Shown: positions 11,668 to 24,040, counted from the stretch's first letter. The stretch: 64,000 nt of DNA from Hermetia illucens (GCF_905115235.1 NC_051851.1:150116692-150180691); one strand, 5' to 3'. Numbers and translations are program-made. The notes: a model not told the origin generated them from the sequence alone.

Positions 11668-12395
11668 GGTCTGAGTGTGAAAATAAGCTGAGAACTCAAA
11701 TCACCGCTGAGAACCTAAACTCCGTCGTGGCAAAAAGGGTTTTGCCTCAGCTGTTGCCGTTATATCATTATAGTCACCCTTGGGCTTTGTCTTCCTGCAG
11801 GGAGCGTCTAGTAATCTCAGTCCATCAACTGCATCTGTCAAATGCAAAATTCGAGCAGCAACGTGCAGTCTTCGTCGATAGAATCAGGCCAAGACTTCCT
11901 GGGTTTTCTTATTGGCCTTGGTCCCTCTGGTTTGCCAAAAAATGCATTTGTAATTATTCGATCCACATTGATCCACGATCTATTTGTAGACTGACGCCCG
12001 CTCATTGAACTCATGGCTTCCACAACCTACTTCCGGAGTGAAAACTTCCGACTCGCCAAAGGGTTCGTACAGGTTGTGGTCATAGCTCATTCGTCATTGA
12101 TCTCCTCGCTTTAACCCAATAAATTGGGTAATAGCCGGTTTTTCGAACGCGTTCAATAAGTAATTCCACGTATTTCTAGCGGAAGGATCCTATCATTTGC
12201 TTTCTCCAGTATAATTTTTTTGTCGATATTTCGGCAATCAATTGCTCCTACTCTATTGTTGAATGTGTGCAGACGTCCAAGGGGCAAAGGGTTCCCGAAA
12301 TGTCGACGTATTCATTAAAACTATTTATAAGAACATCTTTTAAGCCCCTGACATTCTTCCCTGAGGAAGGAAGCAATTGGTTCCCGGAATATTTG
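11668..12395. other. Unassigned stretch between R1 and RTE copies
   Basis: Short overlapping frames on both strands have no recognisable family. The stretch is probably decayed repeat DNA. Confidence 0.35.
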
Positions 12396-12399
12396 TATA

Positions 12400-13320
12400 T
12401 AATAAAATAAATGCACTAACGAAAAGAGACGACGGGAATTGTTTCAGTTGTTTTCAGATTTTAAAGAAAACAGCTAAGGGCGATTTAACGCTATTAATAC
12501 CCCAGGGTCGGTACATGAATATCCAGAGCGGAAACCAGCCTGTTTTCTTTCGATCTTTGCTGGGTTCCAGGATTATGTTAGCTAATACCCTTGCCAGAGC
12601 AGGGCGTGCATAAAAACCCCTTCAACTGTGGCACTCAAAACAGATGCTTTTCTTTGAGATCTTAAAGACTATCTCCTTGTTCCACTCGCTGGGAAAGATC
12701 ACAAATTCTCAGAATTTTCAAATTAGCAGCAGCTCCAATCTTGCAGAAACTACTAGGACTGCAAGGAATAATTCGACGGGACGACCGTCGAAGCTGGTAG
12801 CTTTACTTTGCTTTAGTGCATTAATAGTGAAGATAATTTCTCTTCTGTCAGAACGAGCAGTCTGTATCCGCATGTTACCGTGGTTTTCCAATTGATTTAC
12901 GAGAGTGGAACTTATTCAGATGTTATATGATTGAAAAGGCGAAGGGTAGAAGGAGCACTTCATCTCTTAAACTACTCATCATGTTGACTGGAAAGTCTGC
13001 CGGTAACATCGACCACAAAACCATCGGCGGATTTACAGCTGCTTGCAAACATTGTCAGGACGTTGTGTAGGATACCGAAATCGTCTTTACCTACGGCAAC
13101 TTCTGCTTCTCTGGTCAACCCAATGGTGGAATTCCTCACTGCATACACCACTCTGCATTTCTGGTTTTTTTAACACGGTTTTGGAGCTGTAACGCCTCAC
13201 GGCCGTAGGGTTCAGCAGAGCTGTCAGCTCCTTACGTTCATCGCTCCGTCTTCAAATTTTCGTAACCATTCAGGACGTGTAACGTCCTTTTTGGACTTGG
13301 TTGACAACTACACCAGAGCC
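12400..13320 (-). mobile_element. RTE-like (family B) RT N-terminal region, degraded
   Basis: Minus-strand frames give INALKQSKATSFDGRPVELF, then FPSEWNKEIVFKISKKSICF, then RGFYARPALARVLANIILE. This corresponds to the AIKALKSGKAAGLDGI...KGMIIKIPKKG...WRGICVLPA block of family B. Right of 12900 a charged linker (KELTALLN, SKTVLKKPEMQSGV) precedes the RT. No frame is intact. Confidence 0.6.
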
Positions 13321-13333
13321 AAGTAGGTAGATA

Positions 13334-13430
13334 GGTATCAGTGACCGATTAGCCCAATTAGCGCTATATACGCCGTTTTGATAACATAAACTCCTAAAAC
13401 TACGACTGCTGTTCGAAGAGCAAAAGGGGC
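13334..13430 (+). repeat. 110-bp dispersed repeat, copy 1
   Basis: TAGGTAGGTATCAGTG-like sequence followed by TTAGCGCTAT and GCCGTTTTGAT is shared with 33566-33660 on the same strand and with 23436-23536 on the opposite strand. At 33.6 kb it abuts the 3' end of an RNase H-bearing LINE, so it is probably the tail of that family. Confidence 0.6.
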
Positions 13431-14681
13431 AGAATGGAGCCTATGCGTGGAACATCGCGAAGAGGACCGGGAAGTTTGTCGAAACTCTTGGAACAGGCGG
13501 CGCCGCGCTGGAGGGCACTACTGGGGGTGATGGCATTGCAGCTGACACTATCGTGAATTCAGTTACGAACGGAGCTTCCATGCTCAGGAGGGTATCGAGA
13601 CGTGGCAAGCCTTCTATATATTGCTGGCTGGTGGAAATCACAAAAGTACATAAGGAGTGTCACAAACTCCGCCACTGACGCAACGTCTAAACGACCGGGA
13701 GGAGGCGTGTACCATAATCACATAGTACAGATCAGCTAAACGGAGACTCCGCAGCACAATAAACAGGAACAAAACTCGCTGCTAGGAGGACTCGGTTGCA
13801 AACTGGTAACCCGAAAAATCGAGGCCTTGCCAAAACCCTGTACATTTAAGGCAGAACAGTTGGACCGCATTGTACGAAAACTATTCCCTGTGTACCCTAT
13901 AAGGGAGTGCGGAGAGCGTCGAGGACTGCCTACTTTTCTCTATAAAAGAGGTGAAAGATCCAGTCTTCTCTAAGAAAAACAACGCCAGGATCCCAGCAGA
14001 GGTATACAAACTTGCAACATCGGCCAGACGTACTGCTCGGCCCATTCAACGCTTGCCAGAAAGAAAGCATTTTCCCTACTCGTTGGAAGGTGTTGAAACT
14101 CGCGCAAAGGAGAATGTGACTTCATACCGACCACTTTGTGTGCTTGATACTGCTGGGAAAGCGATAATTGCTGCCGGAGCGGTAGCGCAGGAATCCATCC
14201 AAGAGCCGCACCTCTGGGACGCTCCCACTGGTAATCTGCTTCGACTCGACATGCCGGAAGAGTCACGCCTGGTTGATTACGCAGATGATGTCGCGACGAT
14301 TGTTGAGATGCAAAGCAGACTTGACATATTAATGCAACGAGTAAGCGCAAGGATGACTGCTCATGGTTTCAACCTTGCATTGGAAAAACCGAAGTATTCA
14401 TCCTCACTAAAAAGAGAATTCCGACCCTGTGTCCCATATCGATCGGCGAGTCGATAGTCGAGTTAAAACCCACGGTAAAGTACCTTGAACTGACTCTTGA
14501 TTCAAAGATGAGCTTTTTCATGCAAGTGAAAGCAGCAGCGGGCAAGCCTGGTAAGGTAATGTGACAAACGCTCCCAGGCTCTCTGACAATGAGGAGGCGT
14601 TTAGTTGGTAGTCTTACGGCGTATCGTTGCAGGAATCTAACACTCTCTACGTTAACGTCTTTCCCACCCCAAAACAAAAAA
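13431..14681 (+). mobile_element. R1-clade LINE, heavily deleted copy
   Basis: It carries an endonuclease/RT linker remnant (WLVEITKVHKECHKLRH), an RT fragment (NNARIPAEVYKL) and an intact DYADDVATIV box with LEKPKY. After a deletion comes the family 3' UTR with TAATGTGACAAACG at 14557 and an A-rich end at 14671-14681. The order matches the copies at 9985 and 50290. Confidence 0.8.
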
Positions 14682-14999
14682 TCCTGGTTCTCCTTATAGA
14701 TACTATTTATTGGGTAAGGCAACTCTGCAAGCTAATATTCATTTCAGAATACATGTCCTAATATCTGCGCAGCGGTAATAAATCTAGATTGATTTAATCT
14801 AACACTTTTTAAAACCTTTTTTTTGCATTTTTCGAAAGTGTTAATATTTATTATTATTCTGTTAAGGGAAAGTTGCACCGCGTCCTTAAAGAACTATTGT
14901 TCCCCTTTTACTGGTGATAGTGTACGTATTTATCATAGTATCTCAAGCAGGCCTATAACCGTCAGGAACTTTAGTATGTTCCTACTTCCAGATCTTTCA
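14682..14999. other. AT-rich spacer, nothing recognised
   Basis: No coding or repeat signal was recognised between the two elements. Confidence 0.4.
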
Positions 15000-17610
15000 C
15001 TTTGCATCTGGTATTAAGTTTTCCCCCGAATGTCTCGACCTACTTTGCAGTTTTCGTTACACTCCTCACAAAACCTGCAGGCAGTGTTCGGAGATATCCC
15101 TAGCTTCCCTAGGTGATAGTTCAGCCGACAGTGCCCAGTGAGAATTCCCACTATGATTTGGAGGTTCTTGTAGGTGAGGTTTAAGCAATCCTTTGTGCAC
15201 ATGGGTTCGTATCCCCCAATAAGCGCTCTGGACTGTTCCATTCCTGGTTCGCCCGCCCAGTATAGCTCCCTCAAACGTTCCTCTTCATTTCTTAGAGTTA
15301 TAGCGGTGAAACCGTTTCCGATTCCACAGACGGGTTCTGGCCCCTGTAAAGGCGTCCCTGTTCCTTCTTGGCTAGTTCGTCCGCTACCTCGTTGCCTTCA
15401 AAACCAGCATGGCCTGGAACCCAAAGTAACCAGACCTTGTTGGACGAGCCGAGTATATTCAATCGCTCAAGGCAGTCCCATAACAGCTTAGAGTTCACCT
15501 GATTGGACTTAAGTGCCTTGATCGCTGCTTGGCTATCGGTGAGAATAAGTATGTTCTGCCCCCCGTAGTTCCTTTGCAAATTAAAGGTGGCACATCCCTC
15601 TATGGCGTATATTTCCATCTGGAATATGCTAGTGTTCCTGCCCATTGGCTCGAAGTACATTTTCCTTAGAACAATGACACCGGCACCCGCTCCCTCTGCT
15701 GTGAGGGATCCGTCAGTGTAACAAGTAATCAGTTGCTGGTTTGAGCCGTATGTCGCGGCCATACTCTCCCAGTTTGCCTTGTTACTCCAACGTGTTTCAA
15801 AGTTCTTATCGAAGTGAAACCTCGTTGTCAGGTTAGCCCTTGGTATCAGTAATTTGGGATACCGCCTAGAAAGAAAATCAATCTTTTTTCGGTTTAGACA
15901 GCTCCCCACCTCACTGATACTCCGACCATCCTGAATATTGCTCTCCTTGCCTATATCTGTATGTGTAGATGGAGAGGGGTTAATCCCAGAAGGACCACCA
16001 GGGATGCCGTGGGGCATGTCCTCATTGCCCCACTGATACACACGCAAGCCAGCCTTTGGAGCTTGTGTAATTCCCTGGTTTATATGCTGAGTTCGGTTCT
16101 TTCTGCCCAGATTACCGCTCCGCCTTACTATTGCAGTATATATCGAAAGTAATATCTGCGGGTTGCAATCCCATTTTTTTCCTGTTATGGACCCCTCGTG
16201 GCTTTCCAACATGTGTCTTCCACAGTAATTTTTGGTCTAGCATAATTCCCAAATATTTGACCTCTGTTTCTCGTTTCACCTCCATGTCATGTAATCTTAT
16301 GGATCTCAGGTGATCAAGCTTACGCCTCGTAGTGAATGGTACTATGGTGGTTTTGGCTGGGTTGATCCGCAGTCCCACCTTCTTGCACCAGGCACTAGTA
16401 ACCCTTAGTCCAGTTTGGATTCTACCACATAGGGCATCTTCATATTTGCTCCTACAGAATAAAACAATATCGTTCGCGTAATCCTGGACTTGTATTCCAG
16501 TATTTGTTACCACGTCCAGGAGTTCGTCCACTACCATACTCCATATCAGCGGCTATAGTACCCCGCCCTGTGGACAGCCTTGAGTAGTGTTCATGACAAT
16601 AGAATTTCTACCTGTCGGTACTTCTATTTGCCTGCTTTCTAGCATTTTGCGCATCTAGAATGCCAGAGTGTTTTCTCTTGCGGCTCAGGGCATCTTATAT
16701 CTCTGTGTGCGATGTGTTGTTGAATGCTCCTTCGATATCCAAAAACGCATACAGTGCTATCAGCTGATACAGAGCAATTTTAGTTGACCGTTCTGCCCGG
16801 TAAGCGTGTTGACAGTGATGTAGGGGATTATGTTTTAGAACGTTAGTTCTAATATAGTTTTCTATGACCTTTTCCACATTTTTGAGTACGAACGATGTTA
16901 GGCAAATTGGTCTGAAAGATTTAGAGTGCCCGCTTTCGGAATAAAGACCACTTTTGCCCGTCTCCATGCCCTTGGTATGTATTCTAGTGCCATGCCCCCC
17001 CCCCCTTACCACCCTCAGGAGAGACTCTAAGATAATTCCTAGGCATCTCTGGATTAGTGCTATCTACTCCGGGGAGATTTCGGTGGTTTAAAAGTTCCCA
17101 CTGCCGACCTTAGCCTAGCTTCTGAGCATACCTCCCTAGTTCCCCTTTCTTCTCCTTTTATTAGTTGTTGGGGTGTCAGGCAGAATCTCGTCGCCTGCCA
17201 CCGTGGGGTAGGACCGCGGAAAATGAGTTCTAAGAAGCAGGTATACCCTGTCCTCCTCATTTTCGGTAAATGTCCCACCTTCTTTCTTCAAACAGGCAGA
17301 GGACATACCCTCGTCTTTGGCTGCAGCCTTGTGAAGTCTGGTTGCTCTATGATCTGTTCGATCCTTTCGCAGAAAATTTCCTAAAGCTCTTCCGTTTTGC
17401 TTCCCTGATCGCGTTGCTATACGCAGTCAGTACATTTTTGTACCTTTGCCAGTTAATATTTATAAGTTCTCTGTTAAAATTTTGTGAAGATCTAAACAGC
17501 ACTTTTATAATTAAAACGATTTTTGTGTGTCCCCGCACAACGGCCTCTCTTAGCCGAAAAACGTTGAACGTTGCGTTGTAAATTTTTCCGAAACTAAACA
17601 CTTGATTCGC
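15000..17610 (-). mobile_element. LOA/I-like LINE with RNase H domain
   Basis: Reading leftwards, an endonuclease/RT linker at 17500-17340 (NAIREAKRKSFRKF) leads into RT motifs (ALYAFLDIEGAFNN, then QVQDYANDIVLFC with YAND in place of YADD, then EVKYLGIMLDQKL). An almost uninterrupted 304-codon frame at 15298-16212 carries RNase H. The four acidic blocks are present: CYTDGSLT, QMEIYAIEG, LTDSQAAIKAL and WVPGHAGFEGNEVADELA. A Cys-rich tail (CRFCEECNENC) ends near 15030. The RNase H domain is unusually well kept for this window; the RT is broken. The clade call rests on RNase H presence and RT style. Confidence 0.8.
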
Positions 17611-18126
17611 TTGGAATTTTAACCACATATTCTACACATATGTGCCTACCGCTCGTACTACAATCAAATAAAATTTAAAATTTTACAACCCCTACGCCTA
17701 AAAAAATCCTCTAAAGTAACCTGGTGGAAACCCGTTTAAAAGCATAGGTTATCCCCTTTAATAAGAATTGCTGTACCTTTTTCCCAAAAAACAGTGAGTG
17801 ATTTTTCGTCCAGAGCAAAGGTAACCCATCAAACCCGGCCTGGAAGTTTATATTTGCATTCATTCAGTTTGGCTTCATCACTTCCGAATAATGTTACTTC
17901 CTTTCGAATTTTTTGACAATACTGAGGACTCGTTACTCCCGCCCAGAGATGGCGCGCATATAGCAAATACACTGCAGGGAATAATGACTGCGCCAGCTGT
18001 TTGACAGCGAACGCCAAAAATTTTACGCCAAGTTTGTAAACATCCCAATGTTGGGGATCTCTAAACATTTGTTAAACAACATCCCATATTGCTAGTACAG
18101 CCACCAGAAACCAATAAAAATGCACA
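17611..18126. other. Upstream region of the MYSM1-like gene
   Basis: This AT-rich stretch separates the LINE from the first coding exon and presumably holds the promoter and 5' UTR. A 79-codon antisense frame at 17829-18068 has no support. I could not place a TATA box or initiator with confidence. Confidence 0.4.
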
Positions 18127-21046
18127 ATGGATGAGGAAGAAGAAATCGACATCGTTGGGGGAAGCTACGATAATTTTATGTCGAAAAATGACCAGGACAT
18201 GTAAGTATTCTGAACTCTTGATTTACTGAGTATTCCATGTTTATCCTTGGGTTTGCAGTTCAAAAATTAGCTCGGGGCAGTTGCTATCTTGCGACTATAC
18301 AGTACATCCCAATTGGCTGAACGAGAACGCCGAGGGAGGGAGTTATTGGACAGATAGGTAAGCAGCTTCCAAATTAAGAATTGGTCCACTTCTCTTCTAG
18401 CAAAACAAGTTGTGCTAATTTATTTATAAAATGGTTATATCCTTTCGGCTTTGTTTTCACCTGAAATCGATTTTGCATTTTATTCGCATACCCCACTTTG
18501 CTTATATGTATAATTACGCTTCTATGTATGTAAATGGAAGAAGAACTCGTATGTATCATATCCTTTTTTAGCGTTCCCAAAAGTGAAAATCTTGAAAACA
18601 ACGTCCAAATACTACACTCCGAAGAGGTAGTAATAGAGGAGCCCGAACCAGTACCGAACATAGCCGAGGTCGAATGGACAGGCGAGGTAGTTCCAACTCC
18701 GCTTTACTATGCTCCGTACAACGCTGTAAACGTATTCATTTTTAGATCGGATCCCACGAGGACCTTGTCTTCGAAGACGATATCCCAGCTTCTATAGAAG
18801 AAGTGGTTACGAATCAAGAAGAGGAAGAAAACACGATCCTTGAAGCTAGTCCAACTACATCAGAAACCGACAATTTCGATTTAGAAACCGCCGCTTACGA
18901 AACACATCCTCCCCCGGAAAATATCAAGTTCATAGGCCCAACTCATTCCCGGAGTCTGTTAAAAGTTAAGATGGAATCACCTGTTGAATCGAAAGCGTCT
19001 TCATCCAGAAGTTTGCTCAAAACTAACGTGAAAGGGGACGGTGTTCGCCCACTCACAAAATTCAGACAAACTTTGTCAGTAAATTCTAATTTATTGAAAA
19101 TGGTGCAAAAATCACAAGCCGCACGAAAAATCACCTTCAGGGAACCGTCCCCGATTGCGAAAAAAGTTAAACCTCCGAAAAAGGCCCCACCTAAATTCAA
19201 AGAAACTGTGAAAATGTCCTCGCGTGACATGCAGAATGGGAAGGTTGCACCATTATCTAAAAAATACAAGCTATTCGCAATGGGAGCTGGAAAGAGTAAA
19301 CACAAACCGAAGAAGCAAAAAAGGAACCGTTTGTCCGGTGATGAAAACATCACTATCAGCCACGAAATGGAAAGTCCAAAGCCAATCGTTTCAATGTCGC
19401 CTGGTGTAGTGGTGAATGTTTGTCCATTCGCTCAATTCAAGCAAGTATTTACTCCCCTATCATTTCAGGTCAAATTGGATAAATGCGAGTCAGATAGCGA
19501 TGTTGAAGTTGATATCGAGTCGGACACTCCAACGGAAACCAAAGAAACAGTCAGCAGCCCTGAAAACTCAATAACATCTCCCAAAATTGAACCCCAAGTT
19601 GAAATTCCGGTGGCCAAGTCTTTCGAACATCAAACAAGCGAAGATGAAGAACTTCCAAAGATACCGTTGGCACAGCGTTTTCCTAGTTTGAGCGCAGCTC
19701 TGATCGCTGAACTTCAAAGCCACGACATTCCCACTGAAGAGCTCCGAATAAATCCAAACCAAGTCTCCGAACTGGAGAAATTCATTCATTCTGACTTTTT
19801 CGAGAATCGCACAACCAAAACCCCTGAGCAGTATTTGCGAATAAGAAATCATATTCTAAGCATGTGGCAAATATCGAAGCCCAACTACATCAGCAAAACA
19901 GCAGTGCGAGTCGGGCTGAAGCATGGGGGCGATGTGAATTGCATAAGCCGCATTCATAGGTTACTCGAACAAATCGGTGCTATCAATTTTGGACTCGATG
20001 GGAAGTGTTTTGATTATGTTCGGCCGTTGGAGACGTTTATTTCAATGTTCATACAAGTACCTAGGAACAGGACAAACTCGAATAGTTTTCCAGCCATTCA
20101 ACAATTTAAGGAGCGACGACAAAGAATTCGGACCAATACGTTTAGTACAGTGGCAGAAGGAGATGGTGATGTAAGTAGTAATTTCAACTCGCAAGCAATC
20201 AGATTTAATGCAAGATTGTAGGATGCTGATGTGAACTACACAATTGTTCACATGGATGGAATAATGCGACCCAATCCACCTCCACAAAAAGATAGTAATA
20301 CCACAAAGCAACGAACAAACACAAGACATATCAGAAGTGAATTGGACCTCATCAAGTGCCTTACTTTCTCCGAAGATAATTCTGTAATATTTCAAATAAC
20401 ATCAACTTTGTCACTGATTAATCAAAATTGTCAATTCAGCCGCCCTTCACGATTTCCATCACACTCTCGACTCTGCTATGCTTACGACTACACGCTCTGT
20501 CCTCACAGCACGAAGTAATGGGTTTCTTAGGTGGATATCAAAGCCATTCAGCGGGGAAAAAGCGAATACATTTAACAAGATACAAACCCTGTCGGACCTC
20601 AGCTCAGAGTGGAACCACATGTGAAATGTGCCCAGGTAAGGTAATGCGAATCTTTTAAATTGATGCGCTCTAATGTTTTTGTTTCAGTTTCTCAGGTAGA
20701 ACAATCGGCCAGCCTCAATTCGGAAGGCTATGAACTTCTCGGATGGTTCCACTCACATCCACTGTTCCCCGCGAATCCTTCACGTACCGATATTCGAACG
20801 CAAAAAGAGATGCAGCTGCAATTTTCATTTGATAATGATCGACCGTTTGTAGGATTAATTCTAAGCTGTTTGAATATGACACTCAAGTAAGTAAGATCAT
20901 TATGTTTTGTAGATGAAAGAAATATCGATCCTTGTTTTTCCCCTTGGTTTTTGGGCTGCAGGTTAAGAATTACTTCCACACTGTTTTGTCGCTTACGCAA
21001 AAGGCTTGTGGAAGGGAAAGAAAATGGGGATATCAAATTTAAATGA
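18127..21046 (+). CDS. MYSM1: MYSM1-like SWIRM plus JAMM/MPN deubiquitinase
   Basis: Exons are 18127-18200, 18259-18357, 18572-18686, 18746-20170, 20222-20383, 20440-20635, 20688-20886 and 20962-21046. All have gt/ag borders and give 784 aa in frame. The N-terminus is acidic (MDEEEEIDIVGGSYDNF). A basic Lys/Pro-rich linker follows. A SWIRM domain (about 402-511) has FIHSDFFENRTTKTPEQYL and GLKHGGDVNCISRIHRLLEQ. The MPN domain starts at about 626, with the catalytic Glu in EVMGFLGGY (about E650) and the zinc motif HSHP(L/F)..NPSRTD (about H711, H713, D724). Among known proteins SWIRM plus JAMM marks MYSM1, a nuclear histone H2A deubiquitinase. I found no SANT domain, and the protein stops soon after the JAMM motif, whereas the human protein continues for well over 100 residues. 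Either the last exon is misplaced or the C-terminus is shortened. Intron 3 (59 bp) has a weak gtagtt donor. Confidence 0.82.
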
Positions 21047-21885
21047 GAGGTCTACTGGCAAAGCATTTTACAAGTTATCACCAAAGGAACTTTCTTTTAT
21101 TGTTTGTTCATTATAAGTCACCAAATTGCCCAAAATTGAAGCCAATTGTAGTCAACGATCTTCTTTCATTACTAGTTAAAGAGCTTCCCTCTTCCTTGAC
21201 GATAGACGCAATGCCGTCTACCGTCGATGATCTCAATTTGGTAGTATCCAAAGCGAGTTGCGCAACTGGTCCAACACTACATTATCCTTTACATAACCAT
21301 TAGACGGCATCTGTTGCCTTTGGTGACCACGCTGCGCATGAAGAGCAACTGAGCAATTGACAGACGCTGTGATAAATGTACTTAGGGCATTCGTTTATAT
21401 TCTGTTTGTAAAGGATGCTAGTTACAAAGCACCACATTATCGGGGTTGTGAAACAGTTTCATGCAGGACTACCATTGGGGGAGAGTACCGACCATATCGA
21501 TAAAGATCGTTTCAGTCTTATCAAGATCGATTTTCTGAATCTACTTTGTTCAGATCGGGCTATCAACCGCGTTCCATCAGGCGGCCATTTAAATTTTGGA
21601 CAAGTTGCAGGAGATAAGTTTTGTTGTGAGAGACTGGAAGCATATCAGCCCCCCTTCTGTGTACGAGGGCTTCTTCGACAGATTATCAGAAGTCCTAATC
21701 ATTTTGTTCCCCCTCAGTTCCTTTCATCCTCTGTAACGATTTTAATCTCTCAATGCTCCCCTGCCCTTTTTCTCCCGGCCTTCCTTCCCTCCCTAATAAC
21801 TCCACCTGCCTTTCCCTTCCTTTATCACTTTCACGAACACCTGCGCCGCCCTCCAATTTAAACTTTCTAGAAGCCGCCGTGCATT
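21047..21885. other. Stretch downstream of the MYSM1-like gene
   Basis: An 86-codon frame (21043-21303) overlaps the stop of the gene and could be a missed 3' exon or 3' UTR. It does not resemble the MYSM1 C-terminus that I know. A 148-codon frame at 21415-21861 runs into pyrimidine-rich sequence and shows no family. Confidence 0.35.
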
Positions 21886-21889
21886 GCCT

Positions 21890-24040
21890 TTCCCAATCCC
21901 CTTATGCCCCTCTTACGTTGCCCCCGGCGCCCATCATCCTAGTCTTGAGTTTGATGCTCAGATATGTCGACTCCACTCCCCTGTCGCACGCAACTCTCCC
22001 AAGTTGAACTTTCGAAAAGCGAACTTCGAAGGTCTGAACAAACCTGGCGGCAATCAACTGGGTTTTCCTTCTCTCTCCAATAGCGTGTAACCAAACACTC
22101 AGCACATTTATACCACTTTATCTGATCTTCTTCCCTTTTACGTCCCCGCTTAAGTGCTTGCGCTCTTACCCTGTCTGGTTCACCACTGAAGTCCACAAAA
22201 AACTTCGTCAAAAACACACTGCGAGGAAGAAGTTCCTGTCCTCCAGAACCTATGCTGACTTCGTTTTTTCAAAACTCTACGTTCCTCGGTCAACTATATA
22301 ATACGTAAGTCCAGAAAGGAATATCTGGCCAGAAACTTCAAACTTTTCTGGTCCCACATTCGCAATTCCCGCAGTCCCTCCCAGCTATCCCTTTCGTCCA
22401 TTAAATTTTCTGACTGAGCTAACTCGCCCAACTATCTTATGATTTACTCTGCCGCTATTTTTCATTAGTTTCTATTCCTTCTCCACTAGTTGATGTAGCC
22501 TGCCCCGCGTTGCCTACCGTTCCCCCTAACACGTCTCCTTGTCGAATACCAACTTGATACCAACGTCAGCCGTGGCTACGATCTTTAAAACTGGTGGCTA
22601 CGATCTTTAAAACTGGTCAGTCCATCTCCTTTCTCTTATCCCTTATTTTGAAGAAAAGCCTAGAAAAGAATCATTTTCCTGGCCTGTGGAAAGAAGCTCT
22701 CATCATCCCCAGTCACATCCTACTCTTGGTGAGAACTACCGTCCCATTTTGCTCCTTTCCTCCTGTTCCAAAATCTTGGAAAGATATGTCGCTAAATGTC
22801 TAAATTCCCGACAGGAAGTGCATTGACTTTGCTAAAGCCTTCGATACTGTAAATCACAAGATACTCCTGTCCAAACTCTCCCCTTTAAGCGTTCGCATAC
22901 CACTTGTTTTATGACTTGCCTTTTACCTTCCCAACCGATGCTGCCGCGTCTCTTTTGATGACTGCAAATCCCGGGAAGAAGTTCCCTTCCTCTGGCGTCC
23001 CACAAGGATCTATTCTGGGTCCTTTGTTATTTTTGTTTTTTAGCAATGAACTCCCCCCTCCATACATGTCCTTGTTTGCTCCATGCCGACGACCTTAATC
23101 TGTTTTCCACTGTATCGTCACCTATGGACTGTGTTTGCCCTCCAATCAAACCTAGAAACTCTAGTTCAATGGTGCTCCGCTAATGGTTTAGCGCTAAACG
23201 TCAGGAAGTGCCACTCTATGTGCTATTCACTTAAATCCTCACCCACTTCCTTCTCCTACTCTCGTAACGTACGTAACATACCAGAACTCCAACAATCGAT
23301 CAGCAAAATCGTCAGGCTTTATACTTTATACTCAGAGAGATTTCTAGCTGTAGAGTGGGAGAGCTGCCTTCTTTCACGAATGCTACGGGTTGGCTCTGAA
23401 GATCCGAGCCGGTTGGACTCTGCCTCCCTGCTCTCATAACAACAGTCACTGTCTTAGGAGTTTGTGGCATAAAAACGGCGCACCAAAGCGCTAATTGGGC
23501 TCCTCGGAGCGGTCACTGATACCTACCTATCTACCCTATACTTCGCCCCTCCTCTGATTTTGAATTCCATCCAATCCTCCTTAGCTCTCTTCAATTCCCT
23601 CGAGAGGAGTAGCGTCAAGTACTGCTCCGTGATCTGGTCACCTTCCCGTAACTATGATTGTCTTGTCCTTGAAAAGGTGCAGGTGCATTTGGTCTTTAAG
23701 AAAAACTGCCCCTGTGTGAACTATCGCTCCCACTTCTATTTTCTGAATCTCCCCTTCCTACAAAAGCGTAGAACTTATCTGAATTTATGCGCATTTTTTA
23801 AACTTTTCTCGGGTCTGACTGCTCCGCCTCTAACGACATCACTTACCGTCCTGCTTCTTGCAGTACACGCAACGCAACGTCTATTTTCATTCCCCGATTC
23901 CTAGACTTTGTCGAAGTTATAACCTACAACAGCTTGATCCTTTAAATGTTCCTTCTTTAAGTAGTTTTAAGCATAAGTTAATGTTTTTGCTTCCTCCCTC
24001 TCCTCCTGAGGACAATAAGTAACTGGAGTTTATCCCGTTT
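21890..24040 (+). mobile_element. Jockey/CR1-like LINE, degraded
   Basis: Frames give the endonuclease end (PKLNFRKANFEGLN, later WFTTEVHKKLRQKHTARKKF). RT motifs follow: IDFAKAFDTVNHKILLSKLS, SGVPQGSILGPLLFLFF, and LVQWCSANGLALNVRKC. The RT end reads VKYCSVIWSP. It ends with SSFKHKLMFLLP near 23990. Many breaks interrupt it. A minus-strand repeat fragment sits inside at about 23270-23536. A 22-bp direct duplication (GTGGCTACGATC... twice) lies at 22572-22615. Confidence 0.8.
23270..23536 (-). repeat. Copy of the 3' end of the RNase H LINE, inserted in the Jockey-like copy
   Basis: The reverse complement matches 33566-33740 in several blocks: GTAGGTATCAGTG, GCGCCGTTTTGATGCCACAAA, GACTGTTGTT, and CAGCTAGAAATCTCTCTGAG. 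It interrupts the RT of the surrounding element, so it is the younger insertion. Copy 1 of the shared 110-bp part lies at 13334. Confidence 0.6.

Noticed and set aside
17829-18068. Antisense 79-codon frame upstream of the MYSM1-like gene
   Set aside because: No family resemblance; it probably overlaps the promoter or 5' UTR.
21043-21303. 86-codon frame as the missing C-terminal exon of the MYSM1-like gene
   Set aside because: It overlaps the stop of the predicted last exon, has no clear acceptor in the right phase, and does not resemble the MYSM1 C-terminus. Left open in the evidence of the gene.
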